Of a stretch of DNA of 12,793 nt, positions 5,076 to 12,793 are shown one piece after another. Every line of letters starts with the position of its first letter. Positions within the stretch are counted from its first letter, which is position 1. Where the stretch lies: assembly GCA_035647175.1 (NCBI GenBank), contig DASRNX010000008.1, positions 1 through 12,793 on the forward strand. The letters are read 5' to 3'. The DNA comes from UBA3941 sp035647175 (GTDB lineage Bacteria > Bacillota > Clostridia > Caldicoprobacterales > UBA3941). The notes beneath the pieces were generated by a model. It saw only the letters and a program-made list of their open reading frames with translations, searched no databases and was not told the DNA's origin. Position numbers and translations under genes: made by a program.

Positions 5076-5084
5076 TGTTATAAT
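5076..5084 (+). promoter_or_regulatory. Extended -10 promoter for recD2
   Basis: TGTTATAAT combines a perfect TATAAT (5079-5084) with the TGN extension. The -35 region is weak (no TTGACA at 16-18 bases; TAGACA at 5061 is too close), which is acceptable with an extended -10. It lies 43 bases before the recD2 start and probably also drives comF and perhaps the flagellar genes. Confidence 0.65.
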
Positions 5085-5127
5085 TTGAGTGTAGACGAAG
5101 GATCTTTTAAGCATTGGGGGGCCAAGG

Positions 5128-7395
5128 ATGGATGAGGTTGTAGGTATTATAGAGGATGTAGTTTTTAGAAACGAGGATAACGGGTTCACCGTTATGGAGA
5201 TAAGGGACGAATCTCAAAAGGGCACCATAACCGTGGTAGGAAACCTTCCCTTTGCCGTAGAAGGGGAGCGGGTAAAGGTGACGGGACAATGGGCCGTACA
5301 CCCGGATTATGGGGAGCAGCTAAAGGTGGAAAACTACGAGACTGCATCCCCCACCAGCCAGGATGGCCTCGAAAGGTACCTAGCCTCCGGGCTTATAAAG
5401 GGTGTTGGGCCCTCTACTGCCAAAAGGCTGGTGGAGCACTTTGGTATGGATACCTTGGACATCATCCAGTTTAACCCCGACCGATTGACGGAGATCCCCG
5501 GGATAGGGAAAAAGAAGGCCGAGGCCATGGCGGCTTCCTTCTACGAGCAGAAGGAGGTCAGAGAGGTCATGCTATTTTTGCAGACCTACGGCATTTCTAC
5601 GGGCTTTGCAGTCAAGATCTACAATATCTATGGGGATCAGACCGTCCCCATTATAAAGGAAAACCCCTACCGCATGGCCCAGGATGTGGTGGGCGTGGGA
5701 TTCAAAACCGCCGACAGAATAGCCCGAAATATGGGAGTCCTCTTCGATTCCCCCTACAGGATTATGGCCGGCGCCAGATATATCCTGTCCCGGGGAGCAA
5801 ACAACGGGCATACCTATCTGCCCCGAGAAGAGCTTATAGCCAAGGCGGCCCAGCTTTTGGGGGTGGATCTGCAGCTGGTGGAGAACGCCATAGTGTCCCT
5901 GGCCGTAGACGGGGCCGTAGTCTTGGAGGACAGGAGCGATCATACCGCGGTATACCTTCAGCCCTTTTATGTGGCGGAGAACAACATTTCAAAAAGGCTT
6001 ATAGAGCTGTCCATGATAGAGATAGCCTCTCCCATAGATAATGTGGACGAGATCCTCTATGACCTTCAAAAGCAGGAAGGCATAGTCCTTGCAGAGAATC
6101 AAAAGGAAGCGGTGGTGGAATCCCTTAAAAACGGGGTCATGGTAATGACAGGGGGGCCGGGCACCGGAAAGACCACCACCGTCAATTGCATCATAAAGCT
6201 CTTCGAAAGATTAGGGGCGGATGTAAAGCTGGCCGCACCCACGGGTAGGGCAGCAAAGAGGCTTTCGGAGACCACCGGTCAGGAAGCTAAAACCATCCAC
6301 CGGATGCTGGAGTACGGTTATTTAGGGGAAGGGGAGCCGGACCTTTTTCAAAAGGATGAGGACAACCCCCTATCGGCGGATGTCGTCATCATCGATGAGA
6401 TGTCCATGGTAGACGTCCTCCTCATGAACAATCTTTTAAAGGCCATAGTCCCCGGAACCAGGCTCATATTAGTAGGAGACGTGGATCAACTCCCCTCCGT
6501 GGGTCCCGGAAACGTGCTTCGGGATATAATAAACTCCGGCCTTGTAAAGGTAATACGCCTCACAGAGATCTTCCGCCAAGCCCAAGAGAGCATGATCGTA
6601 GTCAATGCCCATATGATAAACCACGGAGAATTCCCAAAATTAAACCTTCCGGACAAGGACTTCTTTTTAGATAGGCGTGAATCCCCCAATGAAATTTTAG
6701 ACACCTTAATTGATCTTTTATTAAGGCGTATACCCGGGTTTGGAAAGTATCATCCTATCAGGGATATTCAGGTGTTGTCCCCCATGAGAAAAGGCGTAAT
6801 CGGTGTAAACAATCTAAACGTCCAGCTGCAACAGGTTCTAAATCCCCCAAAGAAGAACAAGACCGAAAAGGTCTTTGGCGATATGGTGTTTCGCGAGGGG
6901 GATAAGGTGATGCAGATAAAGAACAACTACAATATTCACTGGGAACGCTACGACGGCAAAAACTTAGTGGAGGACGGGGACGGCGTCTTTAACGGGGACG
7001 TGGGCTATGTACAGGCAATAGACGAGGATGACAGGGAGATGAGGGTGATATTCGAAGACGATCGCCTGGTCTCCTATGACTTTACTCATCTGGATGAGTT
7101 GGAATTAGCCTACGCGGTGTCCGTCCATAAGAGCCAGGGCAGCGAATTTCCCGTGGTGGTCATTCCCTTGGCTTGGGGCCCGCCCATGCTGATGACCAGA
7201 AACCTTTTGTATACCGCCGTTACCAGGGCCAGGAAGATGGTAGTTCTGGTGGGCAGGGATAGGGCCATCGATGCCATGGTAAAGAATAACCACATAACCA
7301 ACAGGTATTCGGGATTGGAGGAGCGATTTCGGAGCATCTTCATGTCCTTAAGGGATCTTCAGAGATTCGATATCTTCGGCAGTGCGGGTGACTGA
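5128..7395 (+). CDS. recD2: RecD2-type ATP-dependent 5'-3' DNA helicase
   Basis: 755 residues, normal for RecD2, the stand-alone RecD-like superfamily 1B helicase of bacteria without RecBC; it acts in DNA repair and replication-fork maintenance. Residues 1-75 are the N-terminal beta domain (VVGIIEDVVFRNEDNGFTVMEI). Residues about 80-200 hold helix-hairpin-helix repeats (LIKGVGPSTAKRL, LTEIPGIGKKKAEAM, VVGVGFKTADRIA). The motor follows: Walker A GGPGTGKTT (342-350), motif Ia AAPTGRAAKRLSE, Walker B IIDEMSM (421-427), motif III LVGDVDQLPSVGPG (448-461), motif IV EIFRQAQ, then the SH3-like insert, motif V YAVSVHKSQGSEFP (662-675) and motif VI LYTAVTRAR (694-702). All key residues are present, so it should be active. 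ATG 5128 gives the standard MDEVVG opening, behind a G-rich site. comF starts 1 base after its stop, so the two are coupled. Confidence 0.97.
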   Translation: MDEVVGIIEDVVFRNEDNGFTVMEIRDESQKGTITVVGNLPFAVEGERVKVTGQWAVHPDYGEQLKVENYETASPTSQDGLERYLASGLIKGVGPSTAKRLVEHFGMDTLDIIQFNPDRLTEIPGIGKKKAEAMAASFYEQKEVREVMLFLQTYGISTGFAVKIYNIYGDQTVPIIKENPYRMAQDVVGVGFKTADRIARNMGVLFDSPYRIMAGARYILSRGANNGHTYLPREELIAKAAQLLGVDLQLVENAIVSLAVDGAVVLEDRSDHTAVYLQPFYVAENNISKRLIELSMIEIASPIDNVDEILYDLQKQEGIVLAENQKEAVVESLKNGVMVMTGGPGTGKTTTVNCIIKLFERLGADVKLAAPTGRAAKRLSETTGQEAKTIHRMLEYGYLGEGEPDLFQKDEDNPLSADVVIIDEMSMVDVLLMNNLLKAIVPGTRLILVGDVDQLPSVGPGNVLRDIINSGLVKVIRLTEIFRQAQESMIVVNAHMINHGEFPKLNLPDKDFFLDRRESPNEILDTLIDLLLRRIPGFGKYHPIRDIQVLSPMRKGVIGVNNLNVQLQQVLNPPKKNKTEKVFGDMVFREGDKVMQIKNNYNIHWERYDGKNLVEDGDGVFNGDVGYVQAIDEDDREMRVIFEDDRLVSYDFTHLDELELAYAVSVHKSQGSEFPVVVIPLAWGPPMLMTRNLLYTAVTRARKMVVLVGRDRAIDAMVKNNHITNRYSGLEERFRSIFMSLRDLQRFDIFGSAGD

Positions 7396-7396
7396 A

Positions 7397-8143
7397 ATGG
7401 ATCTATGGGGGATTTGGGAATCATTTTTAGATATGGTCTATCCTACGGATGTAAGGTGCCTTGTATGCGACAACAAGAGGCAGGACATTCTAGCCCATGG
7501 GGTGTGCCGGATGTGTGAGGCCTCCCTGCCTTTTATAGAGCCACCTAGGTGCCCAAAGTGTGGGAAGATGATGCTGGCCGATGACACCCTTTGCTCGGAC
7601 TGTGCCCGGGCGGACCATGCTTTTTACAGGGGAATATCCGTCTTTGAATTTGGTACTGAAGTAAAGGACCTAATCTAGCGATATAAGTATAGAGGGGAAA
7701 AATACTTGTCAACCCCCATGATCCATTGGATGACAGGGGGATTGGAATCCATAGGCTGGGATTTTGACGTGATAGTCCCGGTACCCTTACACCCCATAAG
7801 GGAAAAGCAGCGGGGCTTTAATCAATCGCGTCTTTTAGCCAAGGGCATCAGCGAAAATATCGGGGTACCTTTAATGGACAAAAGTCTGATTAGGATAAAG
7901 AATACCCCCCAGCAGGCAAGGCTCAGCGGTCATGAAAGGCGTAAAAACCTTATGGGGGCATTTCAGGTAAAGGAACTAAAAAATGGACCCGGCGGTCCGG
8001 ATATCTTTGAAGAAAAGACCGTCTTGTTGGTGGACGACGTTTACACCACCGGGAGTACCGCCGATCAATGCGCCAGGGTGTTGTTAGGGAGCGGCGCAAA
8101 AAGGGTATATATTATTACCTTGGCCACAGGAACAAATCTGTAA
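7397..8143 (+). pseudogene. comF: comF, interrupted by one in-frame amber codon
   Basis: From ATG 7397 the frame is collinear with ComF through 248 codon positions, but codon 94 is TAG (7676-7678). The upstream part has four zinc-binding CxxC pairs (Cys21/24, 37/40, 52/55, 66/69). The downstream part is the phosphoribosyltransferase domain, with VIVPVPLHPIREKQRGFNQS (125-144) and the PRPP loop VLLVDDVYTTGST (209-221). The stop falls within the conserved joint DLI-x-RYKYRGEKYL, where a CAG glutamine needs only one base change; there is no frameshift or other damage. ComF is needed for DNA uptake during natural transformation. The second half could be made separately: AGAGGGG (7691-7697) precedes TTG 7706 by 8 bases, with ATG 7718 further on. 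Alternatives are a recent nonsense mutation, stop readthrough, or a sequencing error. TAG ends other genes here (DUF1659, aroF, flgK, flgL), so general recoding is unlikely. Confidence 0.85.
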
Positions 8144-8208
8144 CGAGTCGGGTAGGATCTTTCATTTCATTTTATAGCCCTTTGGGATTTTGAAGGAGTG
8201 ATCAATAT

Positions 8209-8619
8209 ATGGATATAAGAAACTGTCGAAAGTGTAATAGGATATTTCAGTATAGGGGCAGCAGGTATTGCCCCGGATGTATGCAGGAACTGGACGAAAT
8301 TTTTGTAAGGGTAAGGGATTATATCTACGATAATCCCCAGGCCACCATAATGGAGGTTTCCCAGGAATTAAAGGTAGAGGAGAGCATTATTTTAGAGTTT
8401 TTAAAGGAAGGCAGGCTGGAACTGTCATCCCCCGGGCTGGATTACGTCTGCGAAAGGTGCGAAACACCCATCACCACGGGACGATATTGTAACGAGTGCA
8501 TACAGGAACTGGACAGGGGGATGAAGGAGGGACTGGATACTCCTGCCGAAAAAACCAAGGGGCTGGGCCGGGACAGTCAAAGGATGCATACTGCTGATTT
8601 CCGAAGGAGAAGGGGATAA
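8209..8619 (+). CDS. yvyF: YvyF-type flagellar operon protein (TIGR03826-like)
   Basis: 136 residues from ATG 8209, behind GAAGGAGTG (8192-8200). Two zinc-ribbon-like motifs frame the protein: Cys6-x2-Cys9 with Cys21-x2-Cys24, and Cys81-x2-Cys84 with Cys94-x2-Cys97. Between them residues 30-70 form a MerR/HTH-like helical segment (VRDYIYDNPQATIMEVSQELKVEESIILEFLKEGRL), suggesting nucleic acid binding. The basic C-terminus ends FRRRRG. Proteins of this type sit between comF and flgM in Bacillus and many Clostridia, as here. B. subtilis YvyF has been linked to control of late flagellar genes, but the mechanism is not clear. It is 65 bases after comF, with no terminator seen between them. Confidence 0.88.
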   Translation: MDIRNCRKCNRIFQYRGSRYCPGCMQELDEIFVRVRDYIYDNPQATIMEVSQELKVEESIILEFLKEGRLELSSPGLDYVCERCETPITTGRYCNECIQELDRGMKEGLDTPAEKTKGLGRDSQRMHTADFRRRRG

Positions 8620-8631
8620 ATAAATTTACCC

Positions 8632-8659
8632 TAAACCTTTTAATGCTTTGTGTCGATAT
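8632..8659 (+). promoter_or_regulatory. Sigma-D (sigma-28) flagellar promoter before flgM
   Basis: TAAA (8632-8635) and GTCGATAT (8652-8659) are separated by 16 bases; the consensus is TAAA, about 15 bases, GCCGATAT, so the -10 matches at 7 of 8 positions. It lies 33 bases before the flgM start. Sigma-D would thus drive its own inhibitor FlgM and the hook-filament junction genes, the usual feedback arrangement. Confidence 0.8.
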
Positions 8660-8691
8660 AGTATATGAAGACCTATGTAGGAGGGAATAAA

Positions 8692-8982
8692 GTGAAGATA
8701 AATCCATCCCATATTTCAAAGGCCATGGAAATCTATAAGGCCCAAAGGCCTACAGCCCCACGTGCGGACAGAAAAGGACAGCAAAAGCAGGACCAGGTAG
8801 TCCTATCCGATAAGGCCCAGGCTTTTCAGCTGGCCTTAAAGGCCCTGCAAGATGATGACGGCATAGATATGGCCAAGGTAGAGGCCATAAGAAAGCAAAT
8901 CGCAGAGGGGGAGTACAAGATTAATCCCCAAGAGATTGCCGAAAAAATAGTAGACGATCTGTTATCCAAGAAAAGGGTATGA
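8692..8982 (+). CDS. flgM: FlgM, anti-sigma-28 (sigma-D) factor
   Basis: 96 residues from GTG 8692, which follows TAGGAGGG (8678-8685) at a good spacing and gives the standard family opening VKINPSHISKAMEIYK. An in-frame ATG at 8665 would add nine residues upstream of this ribosome site and is rejected. The first third is polar and flexible. The C-terminal half has the sigma-binding helices: VVLSDKAQAFQLALKALQ, then VEAIRKQIAEGEYKINPQEIAEKIVDDLL. FlgM holds sigma-D inactive until the hook is complete and FlgM is exported. Its stop overlaps an ATG (ATGA) at the beginning of the flgN region. Confidence 0.95.
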   Translation: MKINPSHISKAMEIYKAQRPTAPRADRKGQQKQDQVVLSDKAQAFQLALKALQDDDGIDMAKVEAIRKQIAEGEYKINPQEIAEKIVDDLLSKKRV

Positions 8983-8993
8983 GAGGTATCGCT

Positions 8994-9494
8994 ATGACAG
9001 ACATACTCATGGGTATTTTAGATAGCCTGGAGAAGGAAAGGGATTTTTATTTAGAGCTCAATGAGCTATCCAACCGCAAGACGGATATTATAATAAGCAA
9101 AGAAATTAAAGACCTTGAAAGAATCGTAGACCTGGAGCAGGGACTTATCGTAAGTATCGGAAAATTAGAGGCGGATAGGCAGGGGCTCATTGACGAACTT
9201 GCCAAGATTAAGGGTATCAACCCGGGATCTATAACCCTGTCCACCCTCATAGAGTACAGTGACGGGGATATAAGGGATAGGTTTCAAAGCCTACAAGATG
9301 AGTTTATAAGGATAGTCGACAGGCAAAGCCATTTAAACGAGATAAACGAAAGGCTTATTAAGACCAACTTAGAATACATAGATATCGCCATTAACCTGAT
9401 GGCCGGAGATGGGACGTCGGGACAGGTATACGAAAAAGAAGGACGGGCTAAAAAGGGCGGCCAGAACAGAAACCTCTTTGATTCCAAGGCCTAA
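8994..9494 (+). CDS. flgN: FlgN, chaperone for FlgK and FlgL
   Basis: 166 residues from ATG 8994, preceded by AGAGGT at a 6-base gap. An in-frame ATG at 8979 that overlaps the flgM stop would add five residues (MRGIA) and cannot be excluded. The protein is almost entirely alpha-helical: a long coiled-coil from about residue 1 to 135 (SLEKERDFYLELNELSNRK, LERIVDLEQGLIVSIGKLEADRQ, INERLIKTNLEYIDIAINLM), then a flexible, basic tail. FlgN-type proteins bind the C-terminal helices of the hook-filament junction proteins in the cytoplasm and deliver them to the flagellar export gate. Its position between flgM and flgK is the standard Firmicute order. Confidence 0.9.
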   Translation: MTDILMGILDSLEKERDFYLELNELSNRKTDIIISKEIKDLERIVDLEQGLIVSIGKLEADRQGLIDELAKIKGINPGSITLSTLIEYSDGDIRDRFQSLQDEFIRIVDRQSHLNEINERLIKTNLEYIDIAINLMAGDGTSGQVYEKEGRAKKGGQNRNLFDSKA

Positions 9495-9522
9495 AGATAC
9501 GAAATTTGGGAGTGAAGTATAG

Positions 9523-11031
9523 ATGCGATCAACTTTTTACGGTTTGGAGATAGCCCGCAAGGGATTGTTCGCAAGCCAAAAGGGATTGGATGTAACGGGA
9601 CATAATATAGCCAATGCCAATACCCCGGGCTACACCCGGCAGCGGCTTGTGACCTCTTCCATAGAACCTGGGACAGGCGGCTACGGACAGTTTACATATA
9701 CGGCAAAGGGCCAGGTGGGCAGCGGCGTCACCATCCAGGAGCTATCCCAGATTAGGGATAAGTTTATAGATATGCAGTACCGGAAGGAAAATACTGCCCT
9801 GGGAGAATGGACGACCAGGACCGATGCCCTCCAGTATATAGAATCCATATTCAGAGAGCCTTCGGATGCGGGGCTAAATGCGGTATTGGCTGATTTCTTT
9901 ACGGATATACAGGAGATGGCGAAAAATCCCGAGAGCAAGGAGATACGTGCTCTGGTCAGGCAGGATGCCATAAAGCTTACGGAGACCTTGCATCACTACC
10001 ATGACCAGATGATACAACTTCAAAGGGAACAGGATACTGCCATAGATATCACCGTAAATGAGATAAACGATATTATAAAGAACATCAGGGATCTTAATGA
10101 GCAGATCTTTAGGTTCGAGATAGGCGGGGACAAGGCCAACGACTTGAGGGACAAGAGAAACGTCTTAGTCGATGAGCTGTCAAGCCTTATTAAAATCGAA
10201 TACTACGAAACCTCTGACGGAAAGTTCAGGGTCGATATAAACGGCATGGTCTTAGTGGACCATAACAAGTATCAGACTTTGAAGGCCGTTAAGGACGTTG
10301 ATAACCCTGCCGGAGAAGGGCTAGATAATCTATACTCCATTAAATGGTCCGGAACCAACATAGATGTGGCCATCGGCGGCGGGAAACTAAAGGGGTATTT
10401 AGATATCAGAGACGGCAACTCCCCCGACAGGATGGGGATCCCCTATTTCGTGAAGCAATTGAACACCTTTGCCGGTGCCTTAGCTGCAGAGTTTAATAGG
10501 GTACATGAAGATGGCTGGACCTTGCCGGAGGGGGATAACGAATCTCGCACGGGTATTGAATTCTTTACCCATGAAAGAGGGCAGGCCTTTGATCCGTCTT
10601 TGATAACGGCCAAAAACATCACCCTCAGCCAAGACATCATAGACAGCGTCTACAATATCGCCGCATCAGGGCAAGAGGTGGACATGGCCCATCCCGATAA
10701 GCAGGGGGATAACGCCATAGCCCTAAGGCTCGCGGGGCTTAGGGATGCCAAGACCCTTCCCATGATAGGAAGCTTTGAAAACTTTGCCAAGAGGCTCATA
10801 GCGGACCTGGCGGTTGAATCCTCCCACAGCCAAAAGATGCTGGAAGGCCAGCAGATCTTAACCGACAGCCTTGAAGTAAACAGGCTTTCAATATCCGGAG
10901 TATCCCTGGATGAGGAGATGACCATGATGATCCAATACCAGCATGCCTACGCCGCCGCAGCCAGAACCATATCCGTGATGGACGAGGCGCTGGAGATACT
11001 TATAAACCGTACAGGGCTTGTTGGAAGATAG
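9523..11031 (+). CDS. flgK: FlgK, hook-filament junction protein 1 (HAP1)
   Basis: 502 residues from ATG 9523 behind GGGAGTG. The N-terminal D0 domain has the flagellar rod/hook signature GLEIARKGLFASQKGLDVTG followed by HNIANANTPGYTRQR. The C-terminal D0 helix has ISGVSLDEEMTMMIQYQHAYAAAARTISVMDEAL. The middle (about 90-430) contains the HAP1 coiled coil (LRDLNEQIFRFE, LRDKRNVLVDELSSLIKIEYYE) and a variable surface domain. The length matches the family. It is exported through the flagellar type III apparatus and forms the first junction ring between hook and filament. It is followed by flgL after 12 bases. Confidence 0.97.
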   Translation: MRSTFYGLEIARKGLFASQKGLDVTGHNIANANTPGYTRQRLVTSSIEPGTGGYGQFTYTAKGQVGSGVTIQELSQIRDKFIDMQYRKENTALGEWTTRTDALQYIESIFREPSDAGLNAVLADFFTDIQEMAKNPESKEIRALVRQDAIKLTETLHHYHDQMIQLQREQDTAIDITVNEINDIIKNIRDLNEQIFRFEIGGDKANDLRDKRNVLVDELSSLIKIEYYETSDGKFRVDINGMVLVDHNKYQTLKAVKDVDNPAGEGLDNLYSIKWSGTNIDVAIGGGKLKGYLDIRDGNSPDRMGIPYFVKQLNTFAGALAAEFNRVHEDGWTLPEGDNESRTGIEFFTHERGQAFDPSLITAKNITLSQDIIDSVYNIAASGQEVDMAHPDKQGDNAIALRLAGLRDAKTLPMIGSFENFAKRLIADLAVESSHSQKMLEGQQILTDSLEVNRLSISGVSLDEEMTMMIQYQHAYAAAARTISVMDEALEILINRTGLVGR

Positions 11032-11043
11032 GGGGAATAATCC

Positions 11044-12003
11044 ATGCGCATAACTAATTCAATGATGATAGGTCAGCTGATGAACAACCTAAATAAGAAC
11101 CTTAAGAGGATGGAAAACTATCAATACCAGCTGGCAACAGGTAGCAGGCTACAGCGTCCGTCCCAGGATCCCGTTGGGATCACCAGAAGCCTTCAGGCCA
11201 GGACGGAGCTTTCAAAAGTTCATCAATACAAGAAAAATGTAGACGATGCGGGTGCCTGGCTCACCCAGACGGAAACCGCATTAACTGAGATGAACTCCCT
11301 CATAGTCAGAGCCTATGAGCTGGCGGTGGACGGCGCCAACGGGGATAAGACCCCGGAGGACAGACAGGCCATCGCTAGGGAAGTAGAGGAGCTGATGAAT
11401 CAGCTCCTCGAAGCATCCAACGCCTCCTATGCAGGCCGGCAGGTCTTTGGGGGCTATAACACCACAGAAAAACCCTTTGAGGTATTGGATGACAACGGAC
11501 AATCCTACCTACTATATAACGGTCAAAGGATCGCCAATCTGTCGGACCCGAACTCTCAGCCTATCATACCGGATGGTATCGGCAGCGAAAGAATTGAATT
11601 TGAAATCGGTTCAGGAGTCTTTATGGATATTTCCATGTCGGGAACGGATGTCTTAGGGGTAGGCAACGACAATATTTATGCGGTATTTCATGAACTCTAC
11701 GACGCCTTAAACGACGGAACCGATGCCGATAGGGTCAACGAATCCATTGGAAAGCTTCAGTTTCAGCAGCAGGAAATCCTCTCCCACCTGGCAGAGGTTG
11801 GGGGCAAGACCAATCGCCTTGACCTAATCAAGACCCGATTGGAGATGGACGAGATGAATTATACAGAAATAAAGTCCCAGGTAGAGGACGTCGACCATGA
11901 AAAGGTTATAATGGAATTTTTGATGGCCGAGATAGTGTATCGCTCTTCCCTGTCCGTAGGTGCCAGGATAATCCAGCCTACCTTATTGGACTTTTTGAGG
12001 TAG
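11044..12003 (+). CDS. flgL: FlgL, hook-filament junction protein 3 (HAP3)
   Basis: 319 residues from ATG 11044, with GGGGGA just before. The flagellin-like N-terminal helix is clear (MRITNSMMIGQLMNNLNKNL, then YQYQLATGSRLQRPSQDPVG), as are AYELAVDGANGDKTPEDRQAIAREVEELMNQLLEASN and YAGRQVFGGYNTTEKPF. The C-terminal helix VEDVDHEKVIMEFLMAEIVYRSSLSVGARIIQPTLLDFLR is the usual FlgL ending. It is exported and forms the second junction layer, onto which flagellin assembles. It is co-transcribed with flgK. Confidence 0.96.
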   Translation: MRITNSMMIGQLMNNLNKNLKRMENYQYQLATGSRLQRPSQDPVGITRSLQARTELSKVHQYKKNVDDAGAWLTQTETALTEMNSLIVRAYELAVDGANGDKTPEDRQAIAREVEELMNQLLEASNASYAGRQVFGGYNTTEKPFEVLDDNGQSYLLYNGQRIANLSDPNSQPIIPDGIGSERIEFEIGSGVFMDISMSGTDVLGVGNDNIYAVFHELYDALNDGTDADRVNESIGKLQFQQQEILSHLAEVGGKTNRLDLIKTRLEMDEMNYTEIKSQVEDVDHEKVIMEFLMAEIVYRSSLSVGARIIQPTLLDFLR

Positions 12004-12034
12004 GAAACAAGCAGACTGGCAGCTATACAGGTAT

Positions 12035-12066
12035 ACAGACAGACAGACAGAAAGAAAGATAGATAG
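12035..12066 (+). repeat. Tetranucleotide tandem repeat, ANAG x 8
   Basis: Eight consecutive 4-base units: four ACAG (12035-12050), two AAAG (12051-12058) and two ATAG (12059-12066). They are preceded by a direct repeat of TATACAG (12024-12030 and 12032-12038). The tract lies 31 bases after flgL and 70 bases before the DUF6470 gene, in non-coding DNA. No terminator accompanies it. Confidence 0.85.
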
Positions 12067-12136
12067 GTAAATACATTGATATGCTTTCCCATAAACCCCA
12101 TTACTTACTTCTCCATATCAAAGATAGGTGATATAT

Positions 12137-12700
12137 ATGGATTTGCGTATAACCCAAACCTATGGACAGATAGGGATAGACACCTACAGATCCCATATGG
12201 AAATAGAGCAGACTCCGCCCAAGGCCAATATAGAACAAAGACCGCCGGAACTGACCATAGATAAAAAGCTCCCTAAGGTGTACATAGATCAAACCCAGTG
12301 CTTTGCCGAATCAGGCCTTAAACCTGCTCTGCAACTAGCAGACGATTTCTATAAGGAAGGCCTTCAGGCCGTTTTTGAGGGCATAGGCAGGATGGCCGAA
12401 GAGGGAACAAGGCTGGCGGCCATAGAAAAGGGTGGAAACCCCATTGCGGACATGGCCTATGAAAAACTCCAAAGGAATTATCATTTAGAAATGGTTCAGA
12501 TGCCAAAATCAAGACCAAACATAGAATGGGATATGGGACATGTGGATATTAAATGGCAACCCAATCCCGCCAAGATAGAATGGGATATCCATACCAAGGC
12601 AGATATAACCGCTACCCGGCATAGGGTGGATATCTATATGAAGGAATGGCCGGATATTAAGATTGAGTATGTGGGAAACAATGTCGACAGCATAATTTGA
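12137..12700 (+). CDS. yviE: DUF6470 family protein (YviE-like)
   Basis: 187 residues from ATG 12137, six bases after AGGTG; an in-frame GTG at 12128 overlaps that site and is less likely. The protein begins MDLRITQTYGQIGIDTYRSHMEIEQ and contains short strand repeats with alternating acidic and hydrophobic residues: ANIEQRPPELTIDKKLPKVYID near the N-terminus, and PNIEWDMGHVDIKW, PAKIEWDIH and KADITATRHRVDIYM near the C-terminus. A helical middle (GLKPALQLADDFYKEGLQAVFEGIGRMAEEGTRLAAIEKGG) joins them. There is no signal peptide or membrane segment. The family lies between flgL and fliW-csrA in Bacillus and Clostridia. Function is unknown; the conserved place suggests a role in late flagellar assembly or filament regulation. 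Confidence 0.87.
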   Translation: MDLRITQTYGQIGIDTYRSHMEIEQTPPKANIEQRPPELTIDKKLPKVYIDQTQCFAESGLKPALQLADDFYKEGLQAVFEGIGRMAEEGTRLAAIEKGGNPIADMAYEKLQRNYHLEMVQMPKSRPNIEWDMGHVDIKWQPNPAKIEWDIHTKADITATRHRVDIYMKEWPDIKIEYVGNNVDSII

Positions 12701-12793
12701 TAAACTCGTATGAAGACAATGCGTTATGCCAGTTATTCCAGTTAAGAATACAAATTAAGAATATACATGATAATATTGTACGTAACTATAGAT

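Noticed and set aside
4905..5127. tRNA or small RNA gene between aroF and recD2
   Set aside because: No cloverleaf, anticodon arm or TTC-loop pattern was found; only a small inverted repeat and the recD2 promoter.
7676..7678. Amber codon in comF read as pyrrolysine or general TAG recoding
   Set aside because: TAG is the apparent natural stop of DUF1659, aroF, flgK and flgL in this window, and ComF is not a known pyrrolysine protein; a nonsense change or error is simpler.
12024..12066. CRISPR-like array
   Set aside because: Units are 4 bases and contiguous without spacers; it is a simple tandem repeat.

Overview
The window reads as chromosomal DNA from a motile, endospore-former-type Firmicute, most likely class Clostridia. 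The evidence is strong purine-rich Shine-Dalgarno sites, heavy use of ATA (Ile) and AGG (Arg) codons, a T-box leader, a Gram-positive-type LexA box, a sigma-D-type promoter, and the Bacillus/Clostridium late flagellar gene order. I cannot name the genus. All recognisable genes lie on the + strand.

Layout. (1) 1-69 is the tail of an unidentified gene. (2) 70-560 has no convincing gene but holds three nested or tandem inverted-repeat structures. (3) 573-947 encodes a membrane-anchored, half-length glycosyltransferase-2-like protein and ends at a clear terminator. (4) 1131-2454 is a small sigma-70-family factor followed by three tiny proteins: DUF1659, DUF2922 and YvrJ. (5) 2523-3338 is an SOS-type transcription unit. 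A consensus promoter has a perfect LexA box filling its spacer and drives a protein whose layout resembles the competence regulator ComK. (6) 3355-4904 is a promoter, a T-box riboswitch and a feedback-regulated DAHP synthase (aroF), the first enzyme of aromatic amino acid synthesis. (7) 5128-8143 is recD2 followed by comF; comF is interrupted by one in-frame amber codon. (8) 8209-12700 is the late flagellar cluster yvyF-flgM-flgN-flgK-flgL-DUF6470 (yviE-like), with a sigma-D promoter in front of flgM. In related genomes fliW and csrA come next, which would be just past the window end.

How the parts connect. The flagellar genes form one functional unit: FlgM inhibits sigma-D, FlgN chaperones FlgK and FlgL, and those two join hook to filament. 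The most interesting idea is a DNA-damage link to competence: a LexA-controlled ComK-like gene lies in the same neighbourhood as recD2 and comF. The split comF raises doubt about how intact that pathway is. The sigma factor with DUF1659/DUF2922/YvrJ is a second poorly understood module. It recalls B. subtilis, where yvrJ is linked to the sigma-O (yvrI) genes.
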